Below are positions 51,955-61,199 of a stretch of 64,000 bases of DNA, one piece after another. Positions within the stretch are counted from its first letter, which is position 1, and each line of letters starts with the position of its first letter. The DNA lies in contig NZ_JQMP01000003.1 of the NCBI RefSeq assembly GCF_000744775.1, positions 620,001 to 684,000 on the forward strand, written 5' to 3'. This DNA is from Thermorudis peleae (GTDB taxonomy: Bacteria > Chloroflexota > Chloroflexia > Thermomicrobiales > Thermomicrobiaceae). The notes under the pieces are model-generated. The model did no database searches. It had not been told where the DNA came from and saw nothing but the letters and a program-made list of their open reading frames with translations. A program made the translations under genes and the position numbers.

Positions 51955-52871
51955 ATAGGCCGTTCCTCTCCGGAGCGGAAGTAAATCAGCGTCGCGATCA
52001 GGACGATTGCCATCAGGATCAGCGAGATTGCAGAGCCAAATGGCCAGTGGCGAACCGTGAGGAATTGTTGCTGGATAAGATTGCCGATCATCACGACTTT
52101 GCCGCCCCCTAGGAGATCAGAGGTGACGAATGTGCCAACTGAGGGGATGAAGACCAGGATTGACCCAGCGATCGTTCCTGGCAGTGTCAATGGCCAGAGG
52201 ATTTCTCGGAACACTCGCCATGCATTGGCTCCGAGGTCTTGAGCAGCTTCAGCAAGAGTAAAATCAAATTTTTCAATCGAGGCGTAAATGGGCAAGATCA
52301 TAAACGGCAAGTAGCCATAGACCAGACCCAGCACAACCGCAAAGGGAGTAAACAGCATCGGGATTGGACGGTTGATGATTCCCAGCCACTGCAAGGCGGT
52401 GTTGATGAGGCCCTCGTTCCGGAGCAGAAACATAATCGCGTAGGTGCGTACCAGGAAGTTTGTCCAGAAGGGGATCATAACCAGAAGCATCAGCGCGTTG
52501 CGCCAGCGGCGTGGTGCTCGTGCCATGACAAATGCAAATGGATAGCCAATCATGAGGCAGATCACCGTAGCGAGGACCGAAAGCCAGATCGAAAGAAGGA
52601 AAGTGCGGATATAGAGCCAATCGAAGAACCGTCGGTAATTTTCAAGGGTGAAGTGCCAGACGATTTGGCCATATGTCCCGCGCGTTGCAAAGCTGTAGGC
52701 GAGCACAATGCAGAGTGGGAAGAGGAAGAAGAGCGTAAGCCACAGGATGCCTGGGCTGAGAATAACGCTCAGTTGCAGAAGCGGGCGGCGGCGCAGTACT
52801 TCTCCGATTGTTTCAGTAAGACGCGGTTTTGCCTGGACGGCTTTCTGACGAGCCTCTTCGGCAAGCGCCAT
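51951..52871 (-). CDS. potB: Polyamine ABC transporter permease PotB
   Basis: A 306-residue permease. After a cytoplasmic N-terminus of about 35 residues come six helices. PFWTNFLVRTYA and the EAA loop AEAAQDLGANAWRVFREILWP are typical, with FIPSVGTFVTSDLLGG following. It lies 12 bases after potA. Confidence 0.95.
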   Translation of the reverse strand: MALAEEARQKAVQAKPRLTETIGEVLRRRPLLQLSVILSPGILWLTLFFLFPLCIVLAYSFATRGTYGQIVWHFTLENYRRFFDWLYIRTFLLSIWLSVLATVICLMIGYPFAFVMARAPRRWRNALMLLVMIPFWTNFLVRTYAIMFLLRNEGLINTALQWLGIINRPIPMLFTPFAVVLGLVYGYLPFMILPIYASIEKFDFTLAEAAQDLGANAWRVFREILWPLTLPGTIAGSILVFIPSVGTFVTSDLLGGGKVVMIGNLIQQQFLTVRHWPFGSAISLILMAIVLIATLIYFRSGEERPI

Positions 52872-52883
52872 AGCGGCATCCCC

Positions 52884-53990
52884 CTATTCAGTAAGTAGCC
52901 GTGCTGCCTCTGGTGCCCAACGCAAGACTACCCATGTGCCGCGGCGAACGGAATCTGGACTGTCGAGGCGGTTTTGGGCGTTCTGGACGCGGACTCGGAT
53001 GGCTGTATGGTCATCGATGCGGACAAGGTAATGCGTGTCAGTGCCGATATAGACGATGTCCTGAACCGTCCCTGTGAGTGCTCCAGCCTCGTTCTGGCTG
53101 TCGCTCGTGGGAATGCAGAGGCGAATCTTTTCCGGGCGAATGGCAACCGTGACACGTTGCCCAGGCTGGATGCCGTGGTGCGTTTGCGCCAAAACTGGGA
53201 ACCGGTCGCTAATAACGACGGTCGCGGTGTCGCGCTCAATGCGTGTCACTTGCCCTTCGAGGAAGTTTGATTCGCCGATAAAGTCGGCGACGAAGCGGTT
53301 GGCTGGACGTTCGTAAATTTCAAGCGGTGTTCCAACTTGGAGAACGCGCCCTGCGTTCATGACGGCGATGCGATCAGACATGGTAAGCGCTTCTTCCTGA
53401 TCGTGCGTGACGTACAGAAATGTGATACCGACCGTTTCCTGCAAGCGTTTGAGTTCAAGCTGCATATCCTTGCGAAGTTTAAGGTCAAGGGCTCCAAGCG
53501 GCTCATCGAGGAGAAGAACCCGTGGTCGGTTCACCAATGCCCGGGCAAGCGCAACGCGTTGTTGCTGCCCACCAGAGAGTTGACGCGGATAGCGATTTTC
53601 GAAGCCACTGAGGCGTACAAGGTGCAGCGCTTCGCGTACTCGCTGGCGAATTTCGTCACGGGGTACGCCTTTCATTCGCAAGCCAAACGCAACGTTTTCC
53701 TCGACTGTCATGTGAGGAAAAAGGGCGTAGTTTTGAAATACGGTGTTGACATTACGCTTGAATGGCGGCGTGTTCCCAACGACGCGCCCTTCAATCAAGA
53801 TGTCGCCACTGGTTGGAAGCTCGAATCCGGCAATCATCCGCAGTGTCGTTGTCTTACCACATCCTGATGGGCCAAGTAGGGAGAAGAACTCGCCCTGGTA
53901 GATTTGTAGCGAAACGTGGTCAACGGCCTTTACATGTTGATCAAACACTTTGGTCACATCGCAGAGCTCGACATCGACTGGGCGCTCCAA
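52884..53990 (-). CDS. potA: Polyamine ABC transporter ATPase PotA
   Basis: A 368-residue ATPase. Walker A GPSGCGKTT, Q-loop FQNYALFPHMTVEENV, signature LSGGQQQR, Walker B VLLLDEPLGALD and switch His VTHDQEEAL are intact. The C-terminal TOBE domain (about 260-368) has VAIRPEKIRL. The start is TTG 53990 with GAGGAG seven bases upstream. It heads the pot operon. The 183-base interval to folC shows no gene and no clear promoter. Confidence 0.95.
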   Translation of the reverse strand: MERPVDVELCDVTKVFDQHVKAVDHVSLQIYQGEFFSLLGPSGCGKTTTLRMIAGFELPTSGDILIEGRVVGNTPPFKRNVNTVFQNYALFPHMTVEENVAFGLRMKGVPRDEIRQRVREALHLVRLSGFENRYPRQLSGGQQQRVALARALVNRPRVLLLDEPLGALDLKLRKDMQLELKRLQETVGITFLYVTHDQEEALTMSDRIAVMNAGRVLQVGTPLEIYERPANRFVADFIGESNFLEGQVTRIERDTATVVISDRFPVLAQTHHGIQPGQRVTVAIRPEKIRLCIPTSDSQNEAGALTGTVQDIVYIGTDTHYLVRIDDHTAIRVRVQNAQNRLDSPDSVRRGTWVVLRWAPEAARLLTE

Positions 53991-54173
53991 GCGCTCACTC
54001 CTCTCCCTCAGCTACCCAGCAGCCTGCGCCTGACGTTTGTGTGTATTCGATGTTGCCCCGAACGAACAAGCCTGCCGTTCGAGTACTTCCAGTCTTGCCT
54101 GGAACGACAGGTCATATCTTAAGCGCTTTGCTGCATTGTGTCTAGGGCAAGACGCACAACTTGGGTTGCCGCG

Positions 54174-55601
54174 TTATGAGCACGGTGCCTGGGTGACCGC
54201 TGGTGCTGGCCACGGAGTCGCAGCACAGATCATTGCCTCATGTGGATACCAGCGCTCACGCACTTGACCGACGAGATAGAGTGAGCCAGTCACAATGATC
54301 TGATCATCGGGGGCTGCGAGGGCAAGCGCTTGGGCGATGGCATCCTGCGGAAGCGGAACGATCTGCACGGGAACCTGGGCGTCAGCAAAGCAGCCCGCAA
54401 GGGCAGCTGGGTCTGCCGCTGGACGTTCAAGAGCTTGTGGTGTCGTCACAATGGCCATGGTGATATGTGGCGCAAGCAAGCGTGCCATCGTCAGTGCATC
54501 GTGCCCCTCCAATACACCAAAGACGAGGATGCGGCGCGATGGTTGAGGCAGGCAGGCAAGGCTCTCCAGTAGCCCGCGCATTTTGTCTGGATTGTGTGCG
54601 CCGTCGAGGATCACTGTCGGGCTCGTTTGCACAATTTCAAATCGACCAGGAATGCGTGCTTCAGCCAGGCCACGACGGACAACGTCTGTGGTAATTGGTC
54701 CACGCGGTAGATGGCCAAGTTTTTCCACTGCGGCCAATGCAGCAGCTGCGTTTGGTATCTGGAACTTACCGAGTAAGCCTAGTTGGAACACAGTCTTGCG
54801 CCGATAATCAAGGAGCCATGTTCCTGTCGCGTCACAACGCAACAGGGCATAGTCGTGCTCAGGCTGAACGATATCGAGTGGGGCGCCGACGGTCTCAGCT
54901 TCTCGACGAATAATCTCCAGCAGTTCTGGATCGGTAACAGTTGTCACTCCTGGACGGCCAGGTTTCAAGATACCCGCTTTATGCCAGGCAATATCGCGAA
55001 TCGTTGGACCAAGCGTGCGCACGTGATCTAGCCCGACTGAGGTAATTACTGCAACTTCCGGCATGATGACGTTGGTCAGATCAAAGCGGCCGCCAACACC
55101 AACTTCAATCACCGCGATGTCGACGCGCTCTTCGGCAAAGGCCAGGAATGTGAGTGCAGTCCAACATTCCCCATAGGTTAGTCGCTCTTCGCCTCTGGCA
55201 TTCCATCGTTGGATGGCTTGATCGAGTTCGGCGACGTATCGCGCAAAGCGGTCGGCTGGTAACAGGGCGCGGTCAAGCTGGAGCTTCTCAGTCTCGACTT
55301 GGAGGTAGGGTGAGGTGTGCAAGCCAACATGATAACCAGCAGCGGTTAGGATGCTTGCAATGAAGGTAGCAGTTGAGCCTTTTCCGGATGTGCCAGTAAC
55401 GTGAACGGTCGGGTATGAATCGTGTGGTCGCCCAAGGAACTCGAGGAAGCGACGAAGGCGAGCCAAGCGGGCCTGAGCGCGAGCCCGAATTTGCTCAGGC
55501 GTTGCTCCAGGGGGTGGGGAAGGGGGGCCTTGAATTAATCCGTTGAGGTATGCTGCAGCCTGCTGGTACTGTGCCAGTAACTTGGCACATAGTGCTGTCA
55601 C
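54174..55601 (-). CDS. folC: Folylpolyglutamate synthase / dihydrofolate synthase
   Basis: A 475-residue Mur-ligase-family enzyme adding glutamate to folates (and possibly to dihydropteroate). P-loop GTSGKGST at residues 70-77, the omega-loop region HTSPYLQVETEKLQ, VGVGGRFDLTNV, LDHVRTLGPTIRDIAWHKAGI and ILDGAHNPDKM are diagnostic. The start is GTG 55601 with GGGAG seven bases upstream. The N-terminus is longer than in E. coli. It is transcribed away from the NnrS-like gene. Confidence 0.94.
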   Translation of the reverse strand: MTALCAKLLAQYQQAAAYLNGLIQGPPSPPPGATPEQIRARAQARLARLRRFLEFLGRPHDSYPTVHVTGTSGKGSTATFIASILTAAGYHVGLHTSPYLQVETEKLQLDRALLPADRFARYVAELDQAIQRWNARGEERLTYGECWTALTFLAFAEERVDIAVIEVGVGGRFDLTNVIMPEVAVITSVGLDHVRTLGPTIRDIAWHKAGILKPGRPGVTTVTDPELLEIIRREAETVGAPLDIVQPEHDYALLRCDATGTWLLDYRRKTVFQLGLLGKFQIPNAAAALAAVEKLGHLPRGPITTDVVRRGLAEARIPGRFEIVQTSPTVILDGAHNPDKMRGLLESLACLPQPSRRILVFGVLEGHDALTMARLLAPHITMAIVTTPQALERPAADPAALAGCFADAQVPVQIVPLPQDAIAQALALAAPDDQIIVTGSLYLVGQVRERWYPHEAMICAATPWPAPAVTQAPCS

Positions 55602-55668
55602 TGCATTGCTCCCTTCACCCCGGCAATACATCTATCGGGATGATTCTAGCAACCGAGCATGGCTACGG

Positions 55669-56982
55669 ATGAGGAAGACGGCGCTGTTTCAGCATCACGC
55701 TCACACCCGCGACAGGACAGTTCAATCGCTCTGGCGTTCCTACACCCGAAGTGCTCTCGTGCTCGCAATCGCCACTGGCTTTCTCCTGGGGAGTTTCACA
55801 GCCTTGTTGGAGCAGCAGCCCGCTTCTGTGTCACTTGCGCTTACTCTTGCGCAGTTGCATGGCGAACTCCAGCTGATTGGCTTTCTCGGGCTTTTCACGC
55901 TTGGTGTCTTGTTTCACTTCTTCCCGCGTTTACGGGGTGTCGCCTCTCCACCGACACTGCTGCAACACATTGCACTCGTCGGGTTTGTCGTTGGGCTTCT
56001 TTTCCGCATCGTCGGCGTCCTGCTGCTTTCCGTTGGATGGATGCATCAGTGGAGCGCATGGCTGCACGTGCTCGCTGGAGGTTTCTTGCTCATCGGGGGA
56101 AGCGCAGCAGTGCTTACTGTTGGCTGGCTTTTGCGCCAAGCACCGCCGGCGGGGAAGACTGCCTCTCGCCTGTTTACGGTCACGGTTGCACTTGCCTCCT
56201 TGGCCCTTCTGCTTGCAGTTGCTGTGCTCGCGTGGGGATTCTTGCACATAAATGATGCGGGTGCTCTCCCTGCGCGGCTGGACATCATAGAAACTGCCCT
56301 ACTGCTTGAAGGTTTTGTCGTCCCGATCGCGCTTGTGATGGCGACACGCCTCTTCCCGCTGTTTTTCCAGCTCCAACGGCCGCGTGAGCGCTGGGTGGCT
56401 GTGAGTGTCGGCTTGGTTCTCCTAGGGCTGGCCTGCCGCATCCTTGGTCTTTGGCAAGGCGGCTGGTGGGTATGGGGTGGTCAGGGACTCATTGGGGGTG
56501 GCATGCTTGTGGGCCTCGTTGGGCTGCGGCTCTGCGAACCGCGACGCCAACTCCCCCGTGCTGGGCGTCTGTGGTATCGCGATCCATTGCATTGGCTGTT
56601 GCTCTGTGCTCATGCTTGGCTTGCACTCGCCGGCGGGATATTACTCTGGCACGGGTTTCATTTCCGTCCCGCGCCAATGATGCTCGAGTGGCATCTTGTT
56701 GGTTTGGGGTATCTTGTGACACTGGTGTTGGCCGTTGGCTCGCACCTCTTGCCAGGGTTCCTTGGAGTCCGTTTGCGATCTCAGGCAGCCAGTTGGGTGT
56801 TGCTCGGACTCTCGCAAGGGGCAGTGCTGTGTCGGCTCATCCCCTTTGTTCCCATGTTGCCGCTCTCTTTCCGCCAGGCACAGGATGGAGCCGTAATTGC
56901 TGGCATGCTCGGCCTTCTCAGTCTTGCCCTGTTTTCGTGGAACACGCAGCTTTTCCGGCGTGTGCGTAGGGGGTCTCCATAG
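55669..56982 (+). CDS. NnrS-like multi-pass membrane protein
   Basis: About 437 residues and 11-12 hydrophobic helices. LAQLHGELQLIGFLGLFTLGVLFHFFPRLRG resembles the His-containing helices of NnrS and heme-copper oxidase-like proteins (His in helix two, His-x-x-Pro-Arg at helix end; quoted region spans residues about 57-89). A second His set lies in EWHLVGLGYLVTLVLAVGSHLLPGF. NnrS is a heme/copper membrane protein tied to nitric oxide tolerance. The start at 55669 lacks a Shine-Dalgarno site and may be leaderless. Confidence 0.7.
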   Translation: MRKTALFQHHAHTRDRTVQSLWRSYTRSALVLAIATGFLLGSFTALLEQQPASVSLALTLAQLHGELQLIGFLGLFTLGVLFHFFPRLRGVASPPTLLQHIALVGFVVGLLFRIVGVLLLSVGWMHQWSAWLHVLAGGFLLIGGSAAVLTVGWLLRQAPPAGKTASRLFTVTVALASLALLLAVAVLAWGFLHINDAGALPARLDIIETALLLEGFVVPIALVMATRLFPLFFQLQRPRERWVAVSVGLVLLGLACRILGLWQGGWWVWGGQGLIGGGMLVGLVGLRLCEPRRQLPRAGRLWYRDPLHWLLLCAHAWLALAGGILLWHGFHFRPAPMMLEWHLVGLGYLVTLVLAVGSHLLPGFLGVRLRSQAASWVLLGLSQGAVLCRLIPFVPMLPLSFRQAQDGAVIAGMLGLLSLALFSWNTQLFRRVRRGSP

Positions 56983-57076
56983 AGGAAACTTCATTGCCGA
57001 GATAGACGGGGCAAAGGTATTTCGATACTATTGGGTTCGGAAAGTTGATGGATCGCGCAGAAGAGAGGCAGCAGCG

Positions 57077-58165
57077 ATGACGGAGCTGACACGCGAGCAA
57101 GTGATTGAGGCCTTGCGGCCAGTCTATGATCCAGAGCTGCGTCGCAGCATCGTCGACCTCGGTATGGTGAAAGATGTGCAGATTGATCAAGGGTGCGTGC
57201 GGGTGCACGTTGAACTGACCACGCCCGCGTGTCCGCTCCGGGCCCAGATTCAGCGCGACGTGCACGCGGCGATTGAGCAGTTACCGGGCGTGCAGCAGGT
57301 CGAAGTGACCTTCGGCGCTCGGGTTCGCGCTGCTGGGACGGGAATGCCCGATCGCCAGCCGATTCCTGGGGTGAAGAATACGATTGCCGTTGCGAGCGGT
57401 AAGGGCGGTGTTGGGAAATCGACTGTCGCGGTTAACATCGCTGTTGCCCTCGCGCAAGACGGTGCGAGCGTGGGGTTGCTCGATGCCGATGTCTATGGGC
57501 CAAGCATCCCGTTGATGATGGGTACCCGGGCCCGCCCGATGCTCGAGAATGACAAGATTCTCCCGGTCGAAGCCTATGGCTTACGGATAATGTCGGTTGG
57601 TTTCATTCTCGATCCCGAAAAGGCGCTGATTTGGCGTGGGCCGCTGGTTTCCCAGCTTGTGCGCCAATTTCTCCACGACGTTGTGTGGGGTGAGCTCGAC
57701 TACCTGGTTATCGATCTGCCACCGGGGACAGGTGATGTTCAGCTCACGCTCGTGCAACAGATTCCGCTGTCTGGGGCGATTATTGTGACGACGCCACAGG
57801 ATGTCGCTCTGGCCGATGCCATTAAAGGTCTGCAGATGTTCCGAGAAGTGAAGACGCCGGTGCTTGGCATTGTCGAGAACATGAGCTACTTTATCTGCCC
57901 ACACTGTGGTGAGCGCTCCGATATTTTCGGGACGGGCGGGGGGCGACGAACTGCCGAGCGGTATGATGTCCCCTTGCTTGGTGAAATCCCGATCGATCCA
58001 CTGGTGCGTGAAGGTGGCGATACTGGGCAGCCAATTGTGCTTGCGGCACCAGAGTCGCCAACGGCGCAAGCGTTTCGTGATGCAGCTCGCCGTGCGGCGG
58101 GGCGGCTTTCGATTGAGGCTGTGCGCAAGCCGCGTCGGCCGGTCCTCATGCTGCGTCGGAGTTAG
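57077..58165 (+). CDS. mrp: Mrp/NBP35-type Fe-S cluster carrier ATPase
   Basis: A 362-residue protein. Residues 1-85 are a MIP18/DUF59 domain (REQVIEALRPVYDPELRRSIVDLGMV, including LTTPACPLR). The P-loop ATPase follows, with deviant Walker A GKGGVGKST at 108-116, LLDADVYGPSIPLMMG and DLPPGTGDVQLTLVQ. Cys274-x2-Cys277 (FICPHCGE) binds a bridging [4Fe-4S] cluster in the dimer. The start at 57077 has AGAGAGG eight bases upstream. It delivers Fe-S clusters, plausibly to proteins such as fumarase, NuoB and ferredoxin encoded here. Confidence 0.94.
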   Translation: MTELTREQVIEALRPVYDPELRRSIVDLGMVKDVQIDQGCVRVHVELTTPACPLRAQIQRDVHAAIEQLPGVQQVEVTFGARVRAAGTGMPDRQPIPGVKNTIAVASGKGGVGKSTVAVNIAVALAQDGASVGLLDADVYGPSIPLMMGTRARPMLENDKILPVEAYGLRIMSVGFILDPEKALIWRGPLVSQLVRQFLHDVVWGELDYLVIDLPPGTGDVQLTLVQQIPLSGAIIVTTPQDVALADAIKGLQMFREVKTPVLGIVENMSYFICPHCGERSDIFGTGGGRRTAERYDVPLLGEIPIDPLVREGGDTGQPIVLAAPESPTAQAFRDAARRAAGRLSIEAVRKPRRPVLMLRRS

Positions 58166-58241
58166 TCCCTTCATCTGCTCCTGCGTTGCCAGCACGCTTC
58201 TGTTAGCATCACACTGAGAGTGTGGCTCCGGGTGATGCGGT

Positions 58242-59585
58242 GTGGGGGGCAACGTGAACTGTCACGAGTGTGGAGCACGATTACCAGCTGATGCGCGCTT
58301 TTGCCCGCAGTGTGGCCGACCAGTAAGCGGTGAGCGGCATCCGCGACGCGTGGTCGTCACTGGACTGGGAGCAGTTACGCCGCTTGGATTGACGGCAGAG
58401 GAAACCTGGCAACGGGTACGTGCTGGCCAGTCGGGCATTCAGCGGATCTCGCGGTTTGACCCCGCTGATCTTCCAGTGCAGATCGCCGGCGAAGTTCGCG
58501 GTTTCGTTTTTGGCGATTGGGTTGATCCGAAAACTGCCCGGCAGATGGCAATCTTTAGTCAGTATGCTGTCCATGCGGCAGGGATGGCGCTGCAGGACGC
58601 TGGGCTTGACCAGGGCGGCTTTGATCCAGCGCGCGCGGCTGTCGTCGTTGGCACCGGCGCTGGCGGCATGGCCACGATTATTGAAGCGCAGGATGCCGCA
58701 ACGCGTCGCGGACTGATGCGCGTCAGTCCGCATTTCATGACAACCTTTCCGCATAACATGCCCGCCTATCACATTGCTCAGGCATTTCGGTTTCTTGGCC
58801 CAAGCTTGACTGTTTCCACAGCCTGTGCCACTGGCGCGCAGGCGATCGGCGAGGCGGTGATTGCAATTCGGCGTGGGCAGGCGGATCTTGCGCTAGCCGG
58901 CGGCACAGAATACGCGGTGTTTCCCCTGTTTCTTGCAAGCTTTGCCGTCCAGCGGGCGGCTTCGCCCGATAATGCATGCCCAGAGCGTGCGAGCCGGCCG
59001 TTTGATGCGACGCGCAACGGGTTTGTGGTGAGTGAAGGGGCCGGCATGCTCGTCCTTGAGTCGCTTGAGCATGCACAGGCGCGTGGCGCGCGCATCTATG
59101 CCGAAGTCCTTGGCTATGCTTCGAGTAATGATGGCTATCACCCGATTGCCCCCGAACCGGAAGGAGAAGGGGCGGCTCGCGCTATTCGTGCCGCCCTCGC
59201 TGACGCTGGCGTAACGCCAGATCAGGTTGACTACATTAATGCGCATGCTGCAAGTACGCCTTTAGGCGATAAAGCGGAAACGCTGGCGATTAAGCGAGCG
59301 CTTGGCGAACATGCGGAACGAATTCCTGTCAGTGCGCCTAAGTCGATGCTTGGTCATCTCATGGGAGCTGCAGGCGCGGTTGAAACCATTGTGACGATCC
59401 TTGCGCTCCGCGATCAAATCCTGCCCCCGACTATTAACTATGAGCATCCGGATCCTGACTGCGACCTCGACTATGTGCCAAATGTCGCTCGTCCAGCATC
59501 GATTCGCATTGCACTGAAAAACTCATTTGGTCTTGGTGGGCAGAATGCCTGCTTGGTCATACGTCGTTGGGAACAGGGAGTGTAA
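58242..59585 (+). CDS. Zinc-ribbon fused to beta-ketoacyl-ACP synthase II
   Basis: 447 residues. Residues 5-28 form a four-Cys zinc ribbon (CHECG, CPQCG; Cys7/10/21/24). From residue 35 the protein is a complete KAS II/FabF: RRVVVTGLGAVTPLG, catalytic Cys195 (STACATGA), His335 (NAHAASTPLGD), Lys367 and His372 (PKSMLGHLMGAAGA), and SFGLGGQNACL. The ribbon is not part of FabF. GTG 58254 is an alternative start but still includes the ribbon. No acp or other fab gene is nearby. Chain elongation of acyl-ACP or a specialised acyl product is expected. Confidence 0.9.
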   Translation: MGGNVNCHECGARLPADARFCPQCGRPVSGERHPRRVVVTGLGAVTPLGLTAEETWQRVRAGQSGIQRISRFDPADLPVQIAGEVRGFVFGDWVDPKTARQMAIFSQYAVHAAGMALQDAGLDQGGFDPARAAVVVGTGAGGMATIIEAQDAATRRGLMRVSPHFMTTFPHNMPAYHIAQAFRFLGPSLTVSTACATGAQAIGEAVIAIRRGQADLALAGGTEYAVFPLFLASFAVQRAASPDNACPERASRPFDATRNGFVVSEGAGMLVLESLEHAQARGARIYAEVLGYASSNDGYHPIAPEPEGEGAARAIRAALADAGVTPDQVDYINAHAASTPLGDKAETLAIKRALGEHAERIPVSAPKSMLGHLMGAAGAVETIVTILALRDQILPPTINYEHPDPDCDLDYVPNVARPASIRIALKNSFGLGGQNACLVIRRWEQGV

Positions 59586-59604
59586 AGAGAGGAGCAGCCA
59601 AGGT

Positions 59605-60570
59605 ATGCCACGTGGTTATGCTCCGGTCAGCGGGTTGGAGAGCCCACGGTTTAGCGGAATTCGAACCTTCGCACGCTTGCCGCATACGCGCGATCTTGCT
59701 GGTGTTGATGTTGCCATTGTTGGTGTGCCGTTTGATACAGGCGTGACGTACCGCGTTGGAGCGCGGTTTGGGCCGGCGGCAGTCCGCGAGATGTCAGCGA
59801 TGTTGCGGGTGTACCACCCTGCACTCAACGTCAATGTGTACGATGTACTGTCCGTGGTTGACTATGGCGATGTCCCAGTTGTCCCGGGCTTTATCGAGGC
59901 AAGCTATGACCGCATTGTCGATGGCTTGCGCCCTATCCTTGCTGCTGGCGTTGTGCCGATCTGCATCGGCGGTGATCATTCAATTGCGCTAGCCGAACTG
60001 CGGGCTGTGGCAGAACGCTATGGCCCGGTGGGGATGGTGCAATTCGACTCTCACACTGATACCTGGGATGAGTACTGGGGGCAGAAGTACACTCACGGCA
60101 CGCCGTTTCGCCGTGCTGTCGAAGAGGGCTTGCTCGATCCTCGCCGCGTGATTCAGGTCGGCATGCGTGGTTCGCTCTATGGGCCTGAGGATCTGGATCA
60201 GTCGCGAGACCTCGGCTTTGAAGTGTGGACAACGGATGACGTGCGACGTGAGGGCATCGCCGCTGTCGTGCAGGCGATCCATCGTCGGGTGGCGGACGGC
60301 CCGGTGTTCCTATCGTTCGATATTGATTTCGTTGATCCAAGTTTTGCGCCTGGCACTGGTACGCCAGAAATTGGCGGATTTACTAGTCGCGAGGCACAGG
60401 AATTGCTCCGCGGCCTCGTTGGACTTAAGCTTGTCGCCTGTGATCTTGTTGAAGTCCTGCCAGCACATGATCCTGCTGGTATAACCGCTCTTATCGCGGC
60501 GAATCTCATCTTCGAAATACTTGCGGTCCTGGCGGCGACACGACGTCAAGCGCAGGAGGCAGATGCATGA
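59605..60570 (+). CDS. Ureohydrolase (agmatinase/guanidino-hydrolase family)
   Basis: A 321-residue Mn- or Ni-dependent arginase-fold enzyme that releases urea from a guanidino compound. The metal motifs are GGDHS, DSHTD and SFDIDFVDP. The loop DTWDEYWGQKYTHGTPFRRAVEEG and the tail DLVEVLPAHDPAGITALIAANL are typical of agmatinases and guanidinobutyrases; guanidine hydrolases belong to the same group. The start at 59605 follows GAGGAG and AAGG. The DUF1989 gene overlaps its stop by four bases, pointing to guanidino or urea chemistry beyond polyamine synthesis. Confidence 0.92.
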   Translation: MPRGYAPVSGLESPRFSGIRTFARLPHTRDLAGVDVAIVGVPFDTGVTYRVGARFGPAAVREMSAMLRVYHPALNVNVYDVLSVVDYGDVPVVPGFIEASYDRIVDGLRPILAAGVVPICIGGDHSIALAELRAVAERYGPVGMVQFDSHTDTWDEYWGQKYTHGTPFRRAVEEGLLDPRRVIQVGMRGSLYGPEDLDQSRDLGFEVWTTDDVRREGIAAVVQAIHRRVADGPVFLSFDIDFVDPSFAPGTGTPEIGGFTSREAQELLRGLVGLKLVACDLVEVLPAHDPAGITALIAANLIFEILAVLAATRRQAQEADA

Positions 60571-61199
60571 CCGTGATTTCAACGGAGCATATTCTGTTTG
60601 GCCGCATTCCGCGGCGAGCGGCACAGCTACGCCCGTCTGCCCCAATGGCGTTTCCGATGACGAGCGGGCAGCTTTTGCAAATTACTGACCTTGAGGGCAA
60701 GCAGGTCGCTACCATGGTTGCGTTTGCTGCTCACGATCAGACTGAGTATCTCTCTTGCACCCAGACAAGGGCTGTCAACAACACGCTGATGCTCGAGCAA
60801 GGCATGGTGTTGGTCAGCAATCGGCGCAATCCGATGTTCGTTGTTGTCGAGGATACGGTCGGACGACACGATATTCTGCTCCCGGCTTGTGATCAGCGGA
60901 AGTATCTCGAAGACTATGGGCTTGTTGACCACCCGAACTGCCATGATAATCTCCTTGCTGCCCTGCGTGAACACGGATTGACCGTTGAGAGCCTTCCTGA
61001 CCCGGTCAACTGGTTTATGCATGTTGGGTTCAAGGCGCGCGGCCGCCTTGAAATCCGTGAGCCCCTTTCTGAACCGAATGATTACGTTCTGCTTCGCGCA
61101 TTAATGGACGTCGTTGTGGCGATCACACCGTGTCCGCAGGATCAAAATGCCAGCAATGCGTTTAACCCAACTGATATTCTGATTCGTGTCTATGACTAG
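60567..61199 (+). CDS. DUF1989 (urea carboxylase-associated / carboxyguanidine deiminase-like)
   Basis: A 210-residue protein of the urea-carboxylase-associated family DUF1989, two members of which are known as carboxyguanidine deiminase subunits CgdA/CgdB. Conserved Cys and His residues occur in EYLSCTQTRAVNNTLML, LPACDQRKY, HPNCHDNLLAAL and WFMHVGF, with ITPCPQDQNASNAFNPTDI near the end. It is translationally coupled to the ureohydrolase (ATGA). No guanidine or urea carboxylase gene lies within the window. Confidence 0.88.
   Translation: MTVISTEHILFGRIPRRAAQLRPSAPMAFPMTSGQLLQITDLEGKQVATMVAFAAHDQTEYLSCTQTRAVNNTLMLEQGMVLVSNRRNPMFVVVEDTVGRHDILLPACDQRKYLEDYGLVDHPNCHDNLLAALREHGLTVESLPDPVNWFMHVGFKARGRLEIREPLSEPNDYVLLRALMDVVVAITPCPQDQNASNAFNPTDILIRVYD

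Noticed and set aside
59586-59604. Guanidine riboswitch before the ureohydrolase
   Set aside because: Only 19 bases separate it from the ketoacyl-synthase gene, which is too short for an aptamer.
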